Assembly: GCA_013375495.1 (NCBI GenBank)
Contig: JABXKC010000004.1
Span: forward strand, 124,001 to 188,000
Reading direction: 5' to 3'
Length of the DNA stretch: 64,000 nucleotides
From: Promethearchaeota archaeon
GTDB lineage: Archaea; Asgardarchaeota; Lokiarchaeia; Sigynarchaeales; SOKP01
Part shown: positions 25,773-34,331 of the stretch, piece by piece
How the letters are laid out: each line of letters opens with the position of its first letter
Position numbering within the stretch: the stretch's first letter is position 1
Translations under genes and position numbers: made by a program
The notes under the pieces: model-generated
Seen by the model: the letters and a program-made list of their open reading frames with translations, nothing else
Told to the model about the DNA's origin: nothing
Database searches by the model: none

Positions 25773-25806
25773 ACGAAAATGTTAAAAACTTAAGAAAACA
25801 TTCGTT
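25773..25806 (+). promoter_or_regulatory. Inverted repeat before the ABC importer operon, possible operator
   Basis: ACGAAAATGTT (25773-25783) and AACATTCGTT (25797-25806) are near-complementary arms with a 13-base spacer, differing by a two-base bulge. It lies 60-95 bases before the binding-protein start, where a sugar-responsive dimeric regulator could bind. Confidence 0.35.
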
Positions 25807-25866
25807 CATATCTAACAAAAAATTAGTATTAATTTTTAATAGATAAAAAAAATGATATGAAATAAA

Positions 25867-27189
25867 ATGGATCCAAAAAAACAAACTATAATTATTGTAT
25901 TAGTTGCAGTATTAGCTACAGCCGGAATAGCTATAGGAGTAACTTACGTTCTTGTAGCCCCCCCTCCAGAAGGAGAAACAGATGCACTTGAAATATATCA
26001 TTGGTGGACATCAGGTGGAGAAGCCGCTGCAGTTGGGGCGTTAGTAGATGTTTTTAAAGGTTTATATCCCGATACTATAGTCACACAATTGGCAGTAGCA
26101 GGCGGATCTGGGACAACAATGATTCCAATTATTACATCTTTGGTACTTGCTGGGGAAGCTCCAGATGCTTTCCAGATGCACGCTGGATACGAAGGTATCG
26201 AATATTTTAAGGCAGATCTATTAGATAATATAAATGATATATGGGCTGATAATAACCTTGAAACTGTCATCCCTGATGTAGTGCAAAGCATGTGTCAGTT
26301 CGATGGGGACTATTACATGGTGCCTGTGAATATCCATAGGTCTAATGTAGTATGGTATAATTTAAAGGAACTCGAATCTGTTGCTGTTGATCCCAAGACT
26401 CTAACTAATTGGACCGCGTTTTTTGATGCATGTGATGACTGGGAAGCAGCAAATTCTGGTAAAGATGCGATATCATTAGGAGAAGCTTGGACACAAGCAC
26501 ATCTTTTCGAACAAATCCTGGCAGGCGAAGGAATCGATGTTTATGAGGCTTGGATAAATGGAGATATTATATCTGGAACTGACCCCGATCTTTTAGCCGC
26601 TTTAACTATTTTGGAGACTTACATGACTTATACCAACATAGATTTTGATGCTTTAACGTGGGATGCAGCAACTGATTTACTAATCCAAAATAATAGCATA
26701 TTTAATGTTATGGGTGATTGGGCTAACGGAGAGTTCTTACTTGTTAACTCAGTATATGACGACGATTATGGAACAATTGCAGTGCCTGGAACCGGTGATA
26801 TGTATGGTCTTGTTGTTGATGCCTTTCAACATCCAGCAGGTGTTGCTCATCCAAGAAATTCAGATAGATGGCTAGAGGTTGTTGCTTCTAAAGAGGGTCA
26901 AGACGCCTTTAATCCCTTAAAAGGGTCGATATCTGCGCGTACTGATTCCGACCTTACTTTATATGGGCCGTATCACGATTGGACTTTTGCTGACTTCGAA
27001 TCTGTAACATATATGTTCCCAAGCGTAGTTCATGGAAGTGGCGCACCTCAATCTTTCTCATCAGAATTAGGTTCTGTAATAAATGCATTTTGTACTGGTG
27101 CCGCAACAAAAGCAGCAACTGCTATCGCAATAGCTGCCCTTGCATCCTCTAATGCCGCTGATTTTACTACAGTTTGGTCGTTAGATTGA
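25867..27189 (+). CDS. Sugar-type ABC transporter substrate-binding protein
   Basis: The 440-residue protein has an N-terminal membrane anchor or uncleaved signal (residues 7-30, IIIVLVAVLATAGIAIGVTYVL) without a lipobox Cys, then a family 1 solute-binding fold: ALEIYHWWTSGGEAAAVGALVDVFK, GEAPDAFQMHAG, VNIHRSNVVWYN and VMGDWANGEF. These features are those of glucose/mannose or other monosaccharide binding proteins. It sits outside the membrane and delivers sugar to the two permeases encoded next. The operon order binding protein, permease, permease, ATPase is complete. The rich run of Ala at the C-terminus (TGAATKAATAIAIAALASS) is a helix. Confidence 0.9.
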   Translation: MDPKKQTIIIVLVAVLATAGIAIGVTYVLVAPPPEGETDALEIYHWWTSGGEAAAVGALVDVFKGLYPDTIVTQLAVAGGSGTTMIPIITSLVLAGEAPDAFQMHAGYEGIEYFKADLLDNINDIWADNNLETVIPDVVQSMCQFDGDYYMVPVNIHRSNVVWYNLKELESVAVDPKTLTNWTAFFDACDDWEAANSGKDAISLGEAWTQAHLFEQILAGEGIDVYEAWINGDIISGTDPDLLAALTILETYMTYTNIDFDALTWDAATDLLIQNNSIFNVMGDWANGEFLLVNSVYDDDYGTIAVPGTGDMYGLVVDAFQHPAGVAHPRNSDRWLEVVASKEGQDAFNPLKGSISARTDSDLTLYGPYHDWTFADFESVTYMFPSVVHGSGAPQSFSSELGSVINAFCTGAATKAATAIAIAALASSNAADFTTVWSLD

Positions 27190-27226
27190 ATGTAAACTTC
27201 AGTTAAAAAAATAATAAAATTTAAAA

Positions 27227-27237
27227 TTTTTTTTTTT
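27227..27237 (+). terminator. T11 tract between binding-protein and permease genes
   Basis: Eleven consecutive T on the coding strand 38 bases after the binding-protein stop. In archaea such tracts stop RNA polymerase; partial stopping here would give more binding protein than permease. Confidence 0.45.
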
Positions 27238-27280
27238 CATTACATTAAATATCTCTAAAGTATCTTGGGGTAAAAAAAAG

Positions 27281-28180
27281 GTGAATATTAAAAAAATTAT
27301 AACGAGAGATAAGATATCCACAATACTATTTCTTATAATACCTATAGTGTTGGTAATAATTTTTATCTATATATGCATCATCTGGAATGTAGTCGTATCT
27401 CTTTCTGATTGGGAGGGCTTGAGGCCAAGTTATAATTTTAAAGATTTTGGCCAATATATAAAATTATTTACTAACGAGATATTTTTAACATCCCTATGGA
27501 ATAACATTTTATTAATATTAATTTTTGTTCCAGGTAGCCTTGCTATGGGGCTTTTTTTAGCAATACTGCTCGATCAAAAAGTAAGGAGGGAAAATGTTTT
27601 TAAACTTATATACCTATTCCCTTTTACCCTTTCTTTCGTGGTTACCGGATTTTTATGGAGGTGGATGTATAATATTAGAGTAGGTGTTTTAAACACCTTG
27701 TTGGAGTCAATTGGGCTTGGATTTTTAAGTAATAAATGGGTCCAAGATGTAGATTTTGCTATGTTTTGGGTTTGTGTGGTCCTCATATGGCAATATTCAG
27801 GGTATATGATGTTAATTTTTCTAGCCGGGATAAGATCCATCCCCGAATCTCACATTATGGCTGCGGCAGTGGATGGTGCGTCAACCTTTCAGGCGTATTA
27901 TCGTGTTATAATCCCTCAGTTAAAAGCTCCGATCTTTACTGGATTTGTTATCCTCGTTGTATTTGCTCTTAAAGCATTTGATTTAATATTTATTTTAACT
28001 GGTGGAGGTCCTGGATACACCACAGAGATTTTACCCATAACGATGTACAAAGAGGTCTTTAACAAGAAACATTTTGCCTATGGTTCCGCTATCGCCACTG
28101 TACTATTCTTGCTTATAATGATTATCGTTATCCCTTATCTCTATTCAACGTATGGAGGGAAAAAGCATGAAAGAAATTAA
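27281..28180 (+). CDS. ABC sugar transporter permease, MalF/UgpA type
   Basis: The 299-residue protein has six membrane helices and the inner-membrane signature EAA loop (AAAVDGASTFQAYYRVIIPQLKAPI, about residues 193-217) that docks on the ATPase. FDLIFILTGGGPGYTTEILPITMYKEVF is typical for the MalF/UgpA/LacF group. The start is GTG at 27281; no later start is available in the conserved N-terminal helix. Its 3' end overlaps the second permease gene, and it forms a heterodimer with it. Confidence 0.9.
   Translation: MNIKKIITRDKISTILFLIIPIVLVIIFIYICIIWNVVVSLSDWEGLRPSYNFKDFGQYIKLFTNEIFLTSLWNNILLILIFVPGSLAMGLFLAILLDQKVRRENVFKLIYLFPFTLSFVVTGFLWRWMYNIRVGVLNTLLESIGLGFLSNKWVQDVDFAMFWVCVVLIWQYSGYMMLIFLAGIRSIPESHIMAAAVDGASTFQAYYRVIIPQLKAPIFTGFVILVVFALKAFDLIFILTGGGPGYTTEILPITMYKEVFNKKHFAYGSAIATVLFLLIMIIVIPYLYSTYGGKKHERN
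28154..28159 (+). promoter_or_regulatory. Shine-Dalgarno GGAGGG deciding the start of the second permease
   Basis: GGAGGG lies 7 bases before ATG 28167. The longer frame would start at ATG 28152, inside this site, so 28167 is the better start. Confidence 0.55.
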
Positions 28181-29021
28181 AATTGGTTCAAAAAAAATGA
28201 GATTACCACATCCTACACGAGTAATCCTTTATTTTTTGCTCATATTTTTTGCTTTTTTAACTCTCCTTCCTCTTTGGAGTGCCGTTATGACTGCTTTAAA
28301 AACACAGGAGGCTTTAATTTATTCAAATCCAATACAACCACCTATAAAACCGTCCTTAGACGCATTTGGAACGGCTTTTAATGAATTGAGAATACCTATC
28401 TTAAATAGTCTTACATTTACGATACCTGCCACGATTATATCTTGTGTTTTAGGTTCCATGACGGGTTATGCATTGACCAAAGTCAAGTTCAGGGGAGCCA
28501 ATACTATATTTCTCTTAGTTATCGTTGGGATATTCATTCCCTATCAAGCAGTACTTATCCCCCTAGTTCAGATAATAATTGAGCTTGGTTTATATGGCGA
28601 GATATCTGCTCTCATCCTAACACATATTGCATACGGAGTACCCATATGTACCCTCCTTTTCAAGAGTTTCTATGATAGCATCCACGATAGTCTTATAAAT
28701 GCAGCAAAAATCGATGGAGCGGGAATATGGAAAACATATATTCATGTCATATTACCCCTTTCCGTTACACCATTCGTGGTCGCAGCAGTTTTTCAGTTTA
28801 CTCAAATTTGGAATGATTTACTCTTTGGTTTAGTTTTGTCAGGGGCAGGTGTTAACCAGCCAGCTTCGGTAGCGTTGTTAAATTTACAGGGAGGTTTTGT
28901 TACTGCGTGGAATGTTCAAATGGCAGGTACTTTATGGTACACAATACCAGCATTAGTTGTATATTTAGTACTTGGAAAATATTTAGTAAAAGGCTTCATG
29001 GCAGGAGCTATTAAAGGTTAA
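28167..29021 (+). CDS. ABC sugar transporter permease, MalG/UgpE type
   Basis: From ATG 28167 the protein has 284 residues and six membrane helices, with the EAA loop NAAKIDGAGIWKTYIHVILPLSVTP and the MalG-type start RVILYFLLIFFAFLTLLPLWSAVMTALKT. The extended frame from 28152 adds five residues but would lack a ribosome binding site. It overlaps the first permease gene by 14 bases, and the ATPase gene follows after 12 bases. C-terminus ends GFMAGAIKG as in other MalG proteins. Confidence 0.92.
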   Translation: MKEIKIGSKKMRLPHPTRVILYFLLIFFAFLTLLPLWSAVMTALKTQEALIYSNPIQPPIKPSLDAFGTAFNELRIPILNSLTFTIPATIISCVLGSMTGYALTKVKFRGANTIFLLVIVGIFIPYQAVLIPLVQIIIELGLYGEISALILTHIAYGVPICTLLFKSFYDSIHDSLINAAKIDGAGIWKTYIHVILPLSVTPFVVAAVFQFTQIWNDLLFGLVLSGAGVNQPASVALLNLQGGFVTAWNVQMAGTLWYTIPALVVYLVLGKYLVKGFMAGAIKG

Positions 29022-29033
29022 AAGTGATGTGAA

Positions 29034-30137
29034 ATGACAAACGTTGTTATAAAAGATTTGATGAAAAAATATGGAAAAACTACAGCTCTTATAGATGTAT
29101 CTCTTGAGATAAAGGATGGAGAGTTTTTTATCTTACTTGGTCCCTCTGGATGTGGAAAGACTACTACTCTTCTGTGTCTCGCAGGATTGCTCACGCCAAA
29201 TAAGGGAGAAATACGAATGGGGGAAACTATACTTAGTTCCTCAGAAAGTGGCGCATTTGCAAGACCACAAAATAGAGATGCAGCCATGGTATTTCAAGAT
29301 TACGCAATCTATCCACATATGACAGTATTTAAAAATATTGCTTTCCCGTTAAAGGTTAGGAGAATGGAAAAGAGTAAAATTGAATCAAAAGTTAGGGATG
29401 TGAGCAAACGCTTAGGAATATCTGAACTTCTGGATAGAAAGCCAAAACAGCTCAGTGGGGGACAAAGGCAGAGAGTGGCGTTAGCGAGGGCAATGGTTAG
29501 AGATCCTAAAATCTTCTTGATGGATGAACCCCTCTCAAACCTCGATGCCAAATTGAGGGTCTATGCTAGGGCAGAATTGAAGAAATTACATGAGGATATG
29601 GGTACAACCATCGTGTATGTTACCCACGATCAAATGGAGGCAATGTCAATGGGTGATAGAATTGCTATCTTGAATGATGGCGTTTTAGAACAAGTAGGTA
29701 CGCCAATAGAGATATATGAAAATCCAAAAAACTTATTTGTTGTTGGTTTTATTGGGAATCCTCCAATAAATATTATTGAGGGTACTCTTATAGAGAGAAA
29801 TGGAGAAATTATTGTTGAATTTGGATTTTCTTCATATCAACTTTCGAATGGAATTGAAATAATGAAGAAAACAAAAACACCCGAAATTATGTTAGGAATT
29901 CGACCAGAGAATATTATCATTACAGAGGAGAGGAGAGAAAATACAGTCCAAGCAGAAGTTGAAGTCGTTGAGCCATTAGGGAGGGAAAATATTTTTCATT
30001 TGAGAGTTAATTATAGAACGCTAATTGCAGTATCTATAACTAATAAGAATCTGAAAGTAGGAAAGAAGGTATGGATCTCTTTCGATACTGATAGAATTCA
30101 TATTTTCGATAAGATATCACAGAAAAAAATCAATTAA
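29034..30137 (+). CDS. ABC transporter ATPase, MsmX/UgpC type
   Basis: The 367-residue protein has Walker A GPSGCGKTT (residues 36-44), Q-loop FQDYAIYPHM, signature LSGGQRQRVALARA, Walker B IFLMDEPLSNLDAKLR, and H-loop YVTHDQMEAM. A C-terminal TOBE/MalK regulatory part follows (about 240-367) with LGIRPENIII. It powers import by the preceding permeases in the cytoplasm. It is the last gene of the four-gene operon; a T8 tract follows. Confidence 0.93.
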   Translation: MTNVVIKDLMKKYGKTTALIDVSLEIKDGEFFILLGPSGCGKTTTLLCLAGLLTPNKGEIRMGETILSSSESGAFARPQNRDAAMVFQDYAIYPHMTVFKNIAFPLKVRRMEKSKIESKVRDVSKRLGISELLDRKPKQLSGGQRQRVALARAMVRDPKIFLMDEPLSNLDAKLRVYARAELKKLHEDMGTTIVYVTHDQMEAMSMGDRIAILNDGVLEQVGTPIEIYENPKNLFVVGFIGNPPINIIEGTLIERNGEIIVEFGFSSYQLSNGIEIMKKTKTPEIMLGIRPENIIITEERRENTVQAEVEVVEPLGRENIFHLRVNYRTLIAVSITNKNLKVGKKVWISFDTDRIHIFDKISQKKIN

Positions 30138-30158
30138 GATAACTTTCTTAAATTATTG

Positions 30159-30166
30159 TTTTTTTT
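30159..30166 (+). terminator. T8 tract after the ABC importer operon
   Basis: Eight T on the coding strand 21 bases after the ATPase stop, flanked by AGATAA and TTATCT arms that could pair. Confidence 0.4.
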
Positions 30167-30209
30167 ATTATCTCAACATCATAATTCGCAGAAATAGTAT
30201 TAAAATTCA

Positions 30210-30689
30210 GTGGTTAAAATTTTAAACTCAATTGAAAAAGGAAAAGAAGATGTGAAGATCGAGACAGCAAAAGTCTCGATAATAGTTAATAGCATCCTAA
30301 TTTATATTTTAATCACTTTTATCTCTATAATTGTCCTTAATTTTTGGGGATTATTATTATTTAGAGATATCGATTTCTTACTTGGATCAATAATCAGCGT
30401 ATTTTTTGCTATGAAAAAGAGGAAACCTGATCAATCTCCTTTAAAAATGGGTATCATGGTAGGTATTTTTGGAGGATTCTTATCTACTATTGCCCCTACT
30501 ATTTTTATATGTACCGTATATCAGTTGCCTATTGATTGGTATTTTCTTTATATAGCTATACTAAGTATAACTGGACTTGTTATAGGGAGTATAGTTGGAC
30601 TACTAATGGGGTATTACTATAAGAAAAAGGATGCTAAAACAAAATATTCAAAGAATGATGAATTCTATCAAGGTTTAATAGGTATATAA
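30210..30689 (+). CDS. Four-helix membrane protein, unknown function
   Basis: The 159-residue protein (GTG start) has four predicted membrane helices (about residues 23-48, 55-70, 86-112 and 116-140). It has a basic cytoplasmic loop MKKRKPDQSP and Gly-rich third and fourth helices (GIMVGIFGGFLSTIAP, GLVIGSIVGLLMGYYY) like those of small DUF-type archaeal membrane proteins. The C-terminal tail is charged and cytoplasmic. No function is recognised. It lies after the ABC operon but behind a T tract, so it is probably separate. Confidence 0.55.
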   Translation: MVKILNSIEKGKEDVKIETAKVSIIVNSILIYILITFISIIVLNFWGLLLFRDIDFLLGSIISVFFAMKKRKPDQSPLKMGIMVGIFGGFLSTIAPTIFICTVYQLPIDWYFLYIAILSITGLVIGSIVGLLMGYYYKKKDAKTKYSKNDEFYQGLIGI

Positions 30690-30707
30690 TGTATTAAATC
30701 ATAAATC

Positions 30708-30770
30708 TTGTTGGAAGGTTATCATTTGGTAGACTCCTTTCCCTCTCCCTGTTCCAACAATAGTAATGAT
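30708..30770. other. Interlocked inverted repeats between convergent genes (possible pseudoknot)
   Basis: TTGTTGGAA (30708-30716) pairs perfectly with TTCCAACAA (30752-30760), and ATCATT (30721-30726) with AATGAT (30765-30770). The second pair interlocks with the first, as in an H-type pseudoknot. The loop is pyrimidine-rich, unlike its surroundings. Confidence 0.35.
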
Positions 30771-30797
30771 CTCTCTATTAATAAAAAGGATATAAAG

Positions 30798-31187
30798 TCA
30801 CACAGTTATTTCAATTCGATTTTTTTCAGGATCTAATACCGTACTTTCGAAGTAGCCGTCCCCCGTAAATCTTGGACCGTCTAAAACTTCATAACCATCA
30901 GCAGCTATATGTTTAGTCAAATTTATTACTTTTTCTTGAGATCCTACAGACATCGCAAGATGAATAAAACCTATAAACTGTTTATATGGTTTATTTAAAG
31001 ACTCTGGAATTGATGGCATTTGCATAAGCTCCAATCTAGTTTCCCCATCAAAGGTTAAGAAATATGACGAGAACTCATGTTTACTATTGAAGTATCTATC
31101 ATTTGATTTTGCACCAAAATATGTTTCATAAAAACTTCTAATCTTTTCTAAATCCCTAACCCAGATTGCAATATGGTCGATTTTCAA
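30798..31187 (-). CDS. Glyoxalase/VOC-family protein
   Basis: The 129-residue protein covers one VOC module pair: KIDHIAIWVRDLEKIRSFYETYFGAK at the start (metal ligand His5), ELMQMP (Glu ligand region), IHLAMSVGS in the second half and VLDPEKNRIEITV at the end. Members are metal-dependent lyases, epimerases or resistance proteins such as glyoxalase I. Start is TTG at 31187, backed by AAGGAG 8 bases before it. The metal ligands His, Glu, His, Glu appear present. Substrate unknown. Confidence 0.85.
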   Translation of the reverse strand: MKIDHIAIWVRDLEKIRSFYETYFGAKSNDRYFNSKHEFSSYFLTFDGETRLELMQMPSIPESLNKPYKQFIGFIHLAMSVGSQEKVINLTKHIAADGYEVLDGPRFTGDGYFESTVLDPEKNRIEITV

Positions 31188-31294
31188 TGGAATTTCTCCT
31201 TAAATAGTTTTAATTAATTTAGTCTAATCTTCTTCAAAATGATATTTCTTATTTTCTTTATCTTTGTTTCTTAAAATTTACGTATAGTAATTAT

Positions 31295-32278
31295 TTATTC
31301 TCCGGGATATTTTAAATGCCACTGAGAACGTAATATATCCATAGTTTTCATTATTTCTAAAGTTTCATCTAATGGCATGATTTTACTTTCGAGTTTACCG
31401 GTATTTAAACATTGCATTACTTCCATTGCTTCATAGTTATAACCGGTTGATTTAAACGGTATTTTAATCGTTTTCTTTGGTCTTCCTTCTAATTTCAAAA
31501 TCATTTTCGTTGGATGATAAAAGTGAGGAATTTCTAGATATCCTTTCGTTCCAAAGATGGAAGCATCATGTGGCATAATCAGTCTATGTGAAGAAGAAAG
31601 CATTGCAGTTTGTCCATTTTCATATTCAAATAAATAACAAGATTTTTCATCTACATTTGTTTTTCCAATATATGCGCTACTTTTAATTTTTGAAGGAGGT
31701 TGTTTATAAATCATTCTCGCAAATGAAATAGGATAGATTCCTAGATCAAGTAATGCACCCCCTCCTAAATCAGGATTGAATGAACGTACTTTAGGGTCTA
31801 ATTCCTTTTTAATTCCAAAGTTAGCCGTAACATGTTGAATTTCTCCTAATAACCCCTCGTCTAAAAATTCATTTAATTTTACAATACAAGGTATAAATCT
31901 TGTCCACATGGCTTCCATTAAAAATAGATTATTGTTACGGGCTGTGTTAATTAACTGTTCAGCTTGTTTAGCATTCAATGTAATAGGTTTTTCACAGAGA
32001 ACTGGTTTTCCGTGATTTAGACAGAGTAATGCATTTTTATAATGGAAATTATGAGTAGTCGCAACATATATAACATCCACAGCGGGATTATTCACCAATT
32101 CTTCATAATTATTGTATGTGTTTTTCACTCCAAATATTTTACCAAAATTTTCAGCTTTTCCCTCTGTTTTAGAAGCAACGGCCTCTAATATCGCAACAGG
32201 AAGTACCTCTAATCCTTCAGCAAACTTATTTGCTATCTTTCCACAACCTAAAATTCCCCATTTTGTTATTTTACTCAT
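31295..32278 (-). CDS. Gfo/Idh/MocA-family NAD(P)-dependent sugar oxidoreductase
   Basis: The 327-residue protein has the Rossmann start KWGILGCGKIANKFAEGL (residues 6-23), the family motif VLCEKPITLNAKQAEQL (catalytic Lys in EKP) and a C-terminal alpha/beta domain with GGGALLDLGIYPISFARMIY, where D and Y-x-x-x form the active site. It resembles the dihydrodiol/D-xylose dehydrogenase group (WTRFIPCIVKLNEFL). Such enzymes oxidise or reduce sugars or cyclitols. The gene is 107 bases from the VOC gene and is not obviously coupled. Confidence 0.9.
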   Translation of the reverse strand: MSKITKWGILGCGKIANKFAEGLEVLPVAILEAVASKTEGKAENFGKIFGVKNTYNNYEELVNNPAVDVIYVATTHNFHYKNALLCLNHGKPVLCEKPITLNAKQAEQLINTARNNNLFLMEAMWTRFIPCIVKLNEFLDEGLLGEIQHVTANFGIKKELDPKVRSFNPDLGGGALLDLGIYPISFARMIYKQPPSKIKSSAYIGKTNVDEKSCYLFEYENGQTAMLSSSHRLIMPHDASIFGTKGYLEIPHFYHPTKMILKLEGRPKKTIKIPFKSTGYNYEAMEVMQCLNTGKLESKIMPLDETLEIMKTMDILRSQWHLKYPGE

Positions 32279-32347
32279 ATTATACTTTTATGATTTTCTG
32301 TATAAAATTTTATTTTTTATAAAAATGTAAAAATGAATAGTCGAAAT

Positions 32348-32932
32348 TTATAATGGTTTTGCTAGTATAGCTTTTACTCTTAACTGATGGAATAAACTTG
32401 TAGTCGTAGGTTTTATTAGACAAACTGTGTCTGCTCCTCTCCCCGTCCCGCCAACGCAAATGATATCATCGTCTAGATTTGAGATTAATCCCGCATCAGC
32501 AACCATAGTTGCAATCTCCATACAAACTTTTGTACCTTGGCTAAAGTTTTCTCTAAGATATTTAGCCATTAATTCTACAGGAGCCCATTGTTTTAAAGAC
32601 ATCCGAAGACTTCTTTCTACTGAACCAAATGCGTGAGTTGCGGAAAACACGATTAAGCCTTCCTTTCTCAATTCTTCGATTAATTCTTCAGGAAATTCCT
32701 GTCTTTTATCTGGACCACCAAAATAATATGAGTGGGTAACAATAATCAGTTTATATTTTTTTAGATCAAATATCTTTTTAGCCTTTTGAGCAGTCATACC
32801 AGTTGTACTCGCAATTACAATCTCCTTTATCCCAAATTGATCAGCATATTTTTTCGCGATTTCCAATGTCTTATCTGTATTATGAGGTCCTCCCGTCTCG
32901 AAATATAATACTTCTAGTTTTATATCTGACAT
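32348..32932 (-). CDS. Pyruvate kinase alpha/beta (C-terminal)-like domain protein
   Basis: The 194-residue protein is a stand-alone PK_C-like alpha/beta domain: FETGGPHNTDKTLEIAKKYADQFGIKEIVIASTTGMTAQKA, then KYKLIIVTHSYYFGGPDKRQEFPEELIEEL and a C-terminal ADTVCLIKP. Archaea often encode such domains without the catalytic barrel. Their function is not established; a redox or ligand-sensing role has been suggested for the fold. VGGTGRGADTV near the end is a Gly-rich loop. Confidence 0.75.
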   Translation of the reverse strand: MSDIKLEVLYFETGGPHNTDKTLEIAKKYADQFGIKEIVIASTTGMTAQKAKKIFDLKKYKLIIVTHSYYFGGPDKRQEFPEELIEELRKEGLIVFSATHAFGSVERSLRMSLKQWAPVELMAKYLRENFSQGTKVCMEIATMVADAGLISNLDDDIICVGGTGRGADTVCLIKPTTTSLFHQLRVKAILAKPL

Positions 32933-33062
32933 TTTTTAAATTACCAAATTTCTTTTTATATAAAATAAAAGTTACTTGATATTATAGCTTTTATTTCATA
33001 AAAACTAAAGTTTCTTTTATTATTTTTATTTAGACTATTTAATACAAATAAAATCAAACTTA

Positions 33063-34223
33063 GTGAATAAAAAAGTGTCAAATGAAATTGATGCGAAATA
33101 TAAAGAAATTGGCAATATATTAAATAAAGCAGGACCATATATTCTTTCGGATAGCGTTATAGAGATTTTAAAATACTCCATCTCGGAAGATAATTTAGAC
33201 TTTTTAATGGCATTCAAAAGAAATATCTCTCAAACAATGGAACAATTAATGGAGAGCATTGCAAAATATTGCGATAATTCTTATTCTGAAGAAGAAATTT
33301 TAAAAAAAGTTGATCGGCTAGCGAAACGAGGTGTTATGTTTGATCAACCTAATCGTCATGGCGTAGTGGTCTTTCGATTAGCGCCCATATTCCGACAGTT
33401 TGAATATACATTCATGAAAAAATTAGACAGAACGGACGAATATTTGGAATTAGCGCGCCTATTTAACGAATCAGAGAAGGATTTAGGTGCTATAGCCCAA
33501 AGCGATTACGATAATCTCCCCAAAATGGCTGAAACTATGCCAGCACAGGATCGAACCATTCCTATTAGAGATAATAAAGAAACTGGAGAAGAAATCAAAA
33601 TTATTGTTAATGAAGAAATAGAAACACCTAAAGAACAGATTGTAACAGCACAGCATATTAAAGAAATTATTGAAAAATTTGACGATATAGCTGTTGGTCA
33701 ATGTTATTGTCGACAAAAAGAGGATTTCTTAGGACACGAATGTGAGCAAAATCCTCCTGGAGAAAGCTGTTTTACTCTAGGCAAAAGTGCAAGGCACACA
33801 GCTAAACATGGTTTCGCTAGACTTATCTCTAAGGAAGAAGCGTTAAAAATCTTAAAAGATATTGAAGATGCAGGGTTAGCTCATAAAGTTTATCACCTAA
33901 ATTCTGACTTGAGTAAAGATGAAGTAGCAATCTGTAATTGTTGCAGTTGTTGTTGCCCAACTAGCAAAGTCTCTGCAATGTTTCCAAGTGTCAATATCGC
34001 TAGTTTTATAGTTGATATTGATCAAGACTCATGTATGGGGTGTGGCACTTGTGTTGAAAAGTGTTTTAATCAGGTATTAGAATTAAATGATAATGGAATA
34101 GCAGAAATGGTTGATGAAGAATGCGTTGGATGTGGTGTATGTGCTTATTTATGTCCTGAAAATGCGATATCCTTAATAGAAGGCCCTCATAGACGTGTTA
34201 AAATTATTCCTGAAAAGGAATAA
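33063..34223 (+). CDS. 4Fe-4S dicluster protein with N-terminal helical/winged-helix region
   Basis: The 386-residue protein starts with GTG. Residues 25-125 form a helical region with a winged-helix look (EEEILKKVDRLAKRGVMFDQP). The middle has an unusual cysteine set (GQCYCRQKEDFLGHECEQNP, ESCFTLG, AICNCCSCCCP). The end has a bacterial-type ferredoxin with two [4Fe-4S] motifs, CMGCGTCVEKCF and CVGCGVCAYLCPENAI. It probably passes electrons between ferredoxin-linked enzymes. The role of the Cys-rich middle, possibly a third metal site, is unknown. It stands alone. Confidence 0.8.
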   Translation: MNKKVSNEIDAKYKEIGNILNKAGPYILSDSVIEILKYSISEDNLDFLMAFKRNISQTMEQLMESIAKYCDNSYSEEEILKKVDRLAKRGVMFDQPNRHGVVVFRLAPIFRQFEYTFMKKLDRTDEYLELARLFNESEKDLGAIAQSDYDNLPKMAETMPAQDRTIPIRDNKETGEEIKIIVNEEIETPKEQIVTAQHIKEIIEKFDDIAVGQCYCRQKEDFLGHECEQNPPGESCFTLGKSARHTAKHGFARLISKEEALKILKDIEDAGLAHKVYHLNSDLSKDEVAICNCCSCCCPTSKVSAMFPSVNIASFIVDIDQDSCMGCGTCVEKCFNQVLELNDNGIAEMVDEECVGCGVCAYLCPENAISLIEGPHRRVKIIPEKE

Positions 34224-34257
34224 GCTTAATAATTTACTTTATTATCTGTCCCAATTA

Positions 34258-34264
34258 TTTTTTT
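34258..34264 (+). terminator. T7 tract after the iron-sulfur gene
   Basis: Seven T on the coding strand 35 bases after the iron-sulfur gene's stop, before the convergent MFS gene. Confidence 0.35.
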
Positions 34265-34300
34265 AGTATCTGTGGAATTAAAGTTGATTTGTTTTCAGTT

Positions 34301-34313
34301 AAAAAAAAAAAAA
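34301..34313 (-). terminator. T13 tract (minus strand) after the UMF1-like MFS gene
   Basis: Thirteen A on the plus strand, i.e. thirteen T in the transcript of the minus-strand gene, starting 18 bases after its stop. This is the longest such tract in the window. Confidence 0.5.
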
Positions 34314-34331
34314 GGTTATTAAGTATTATCT

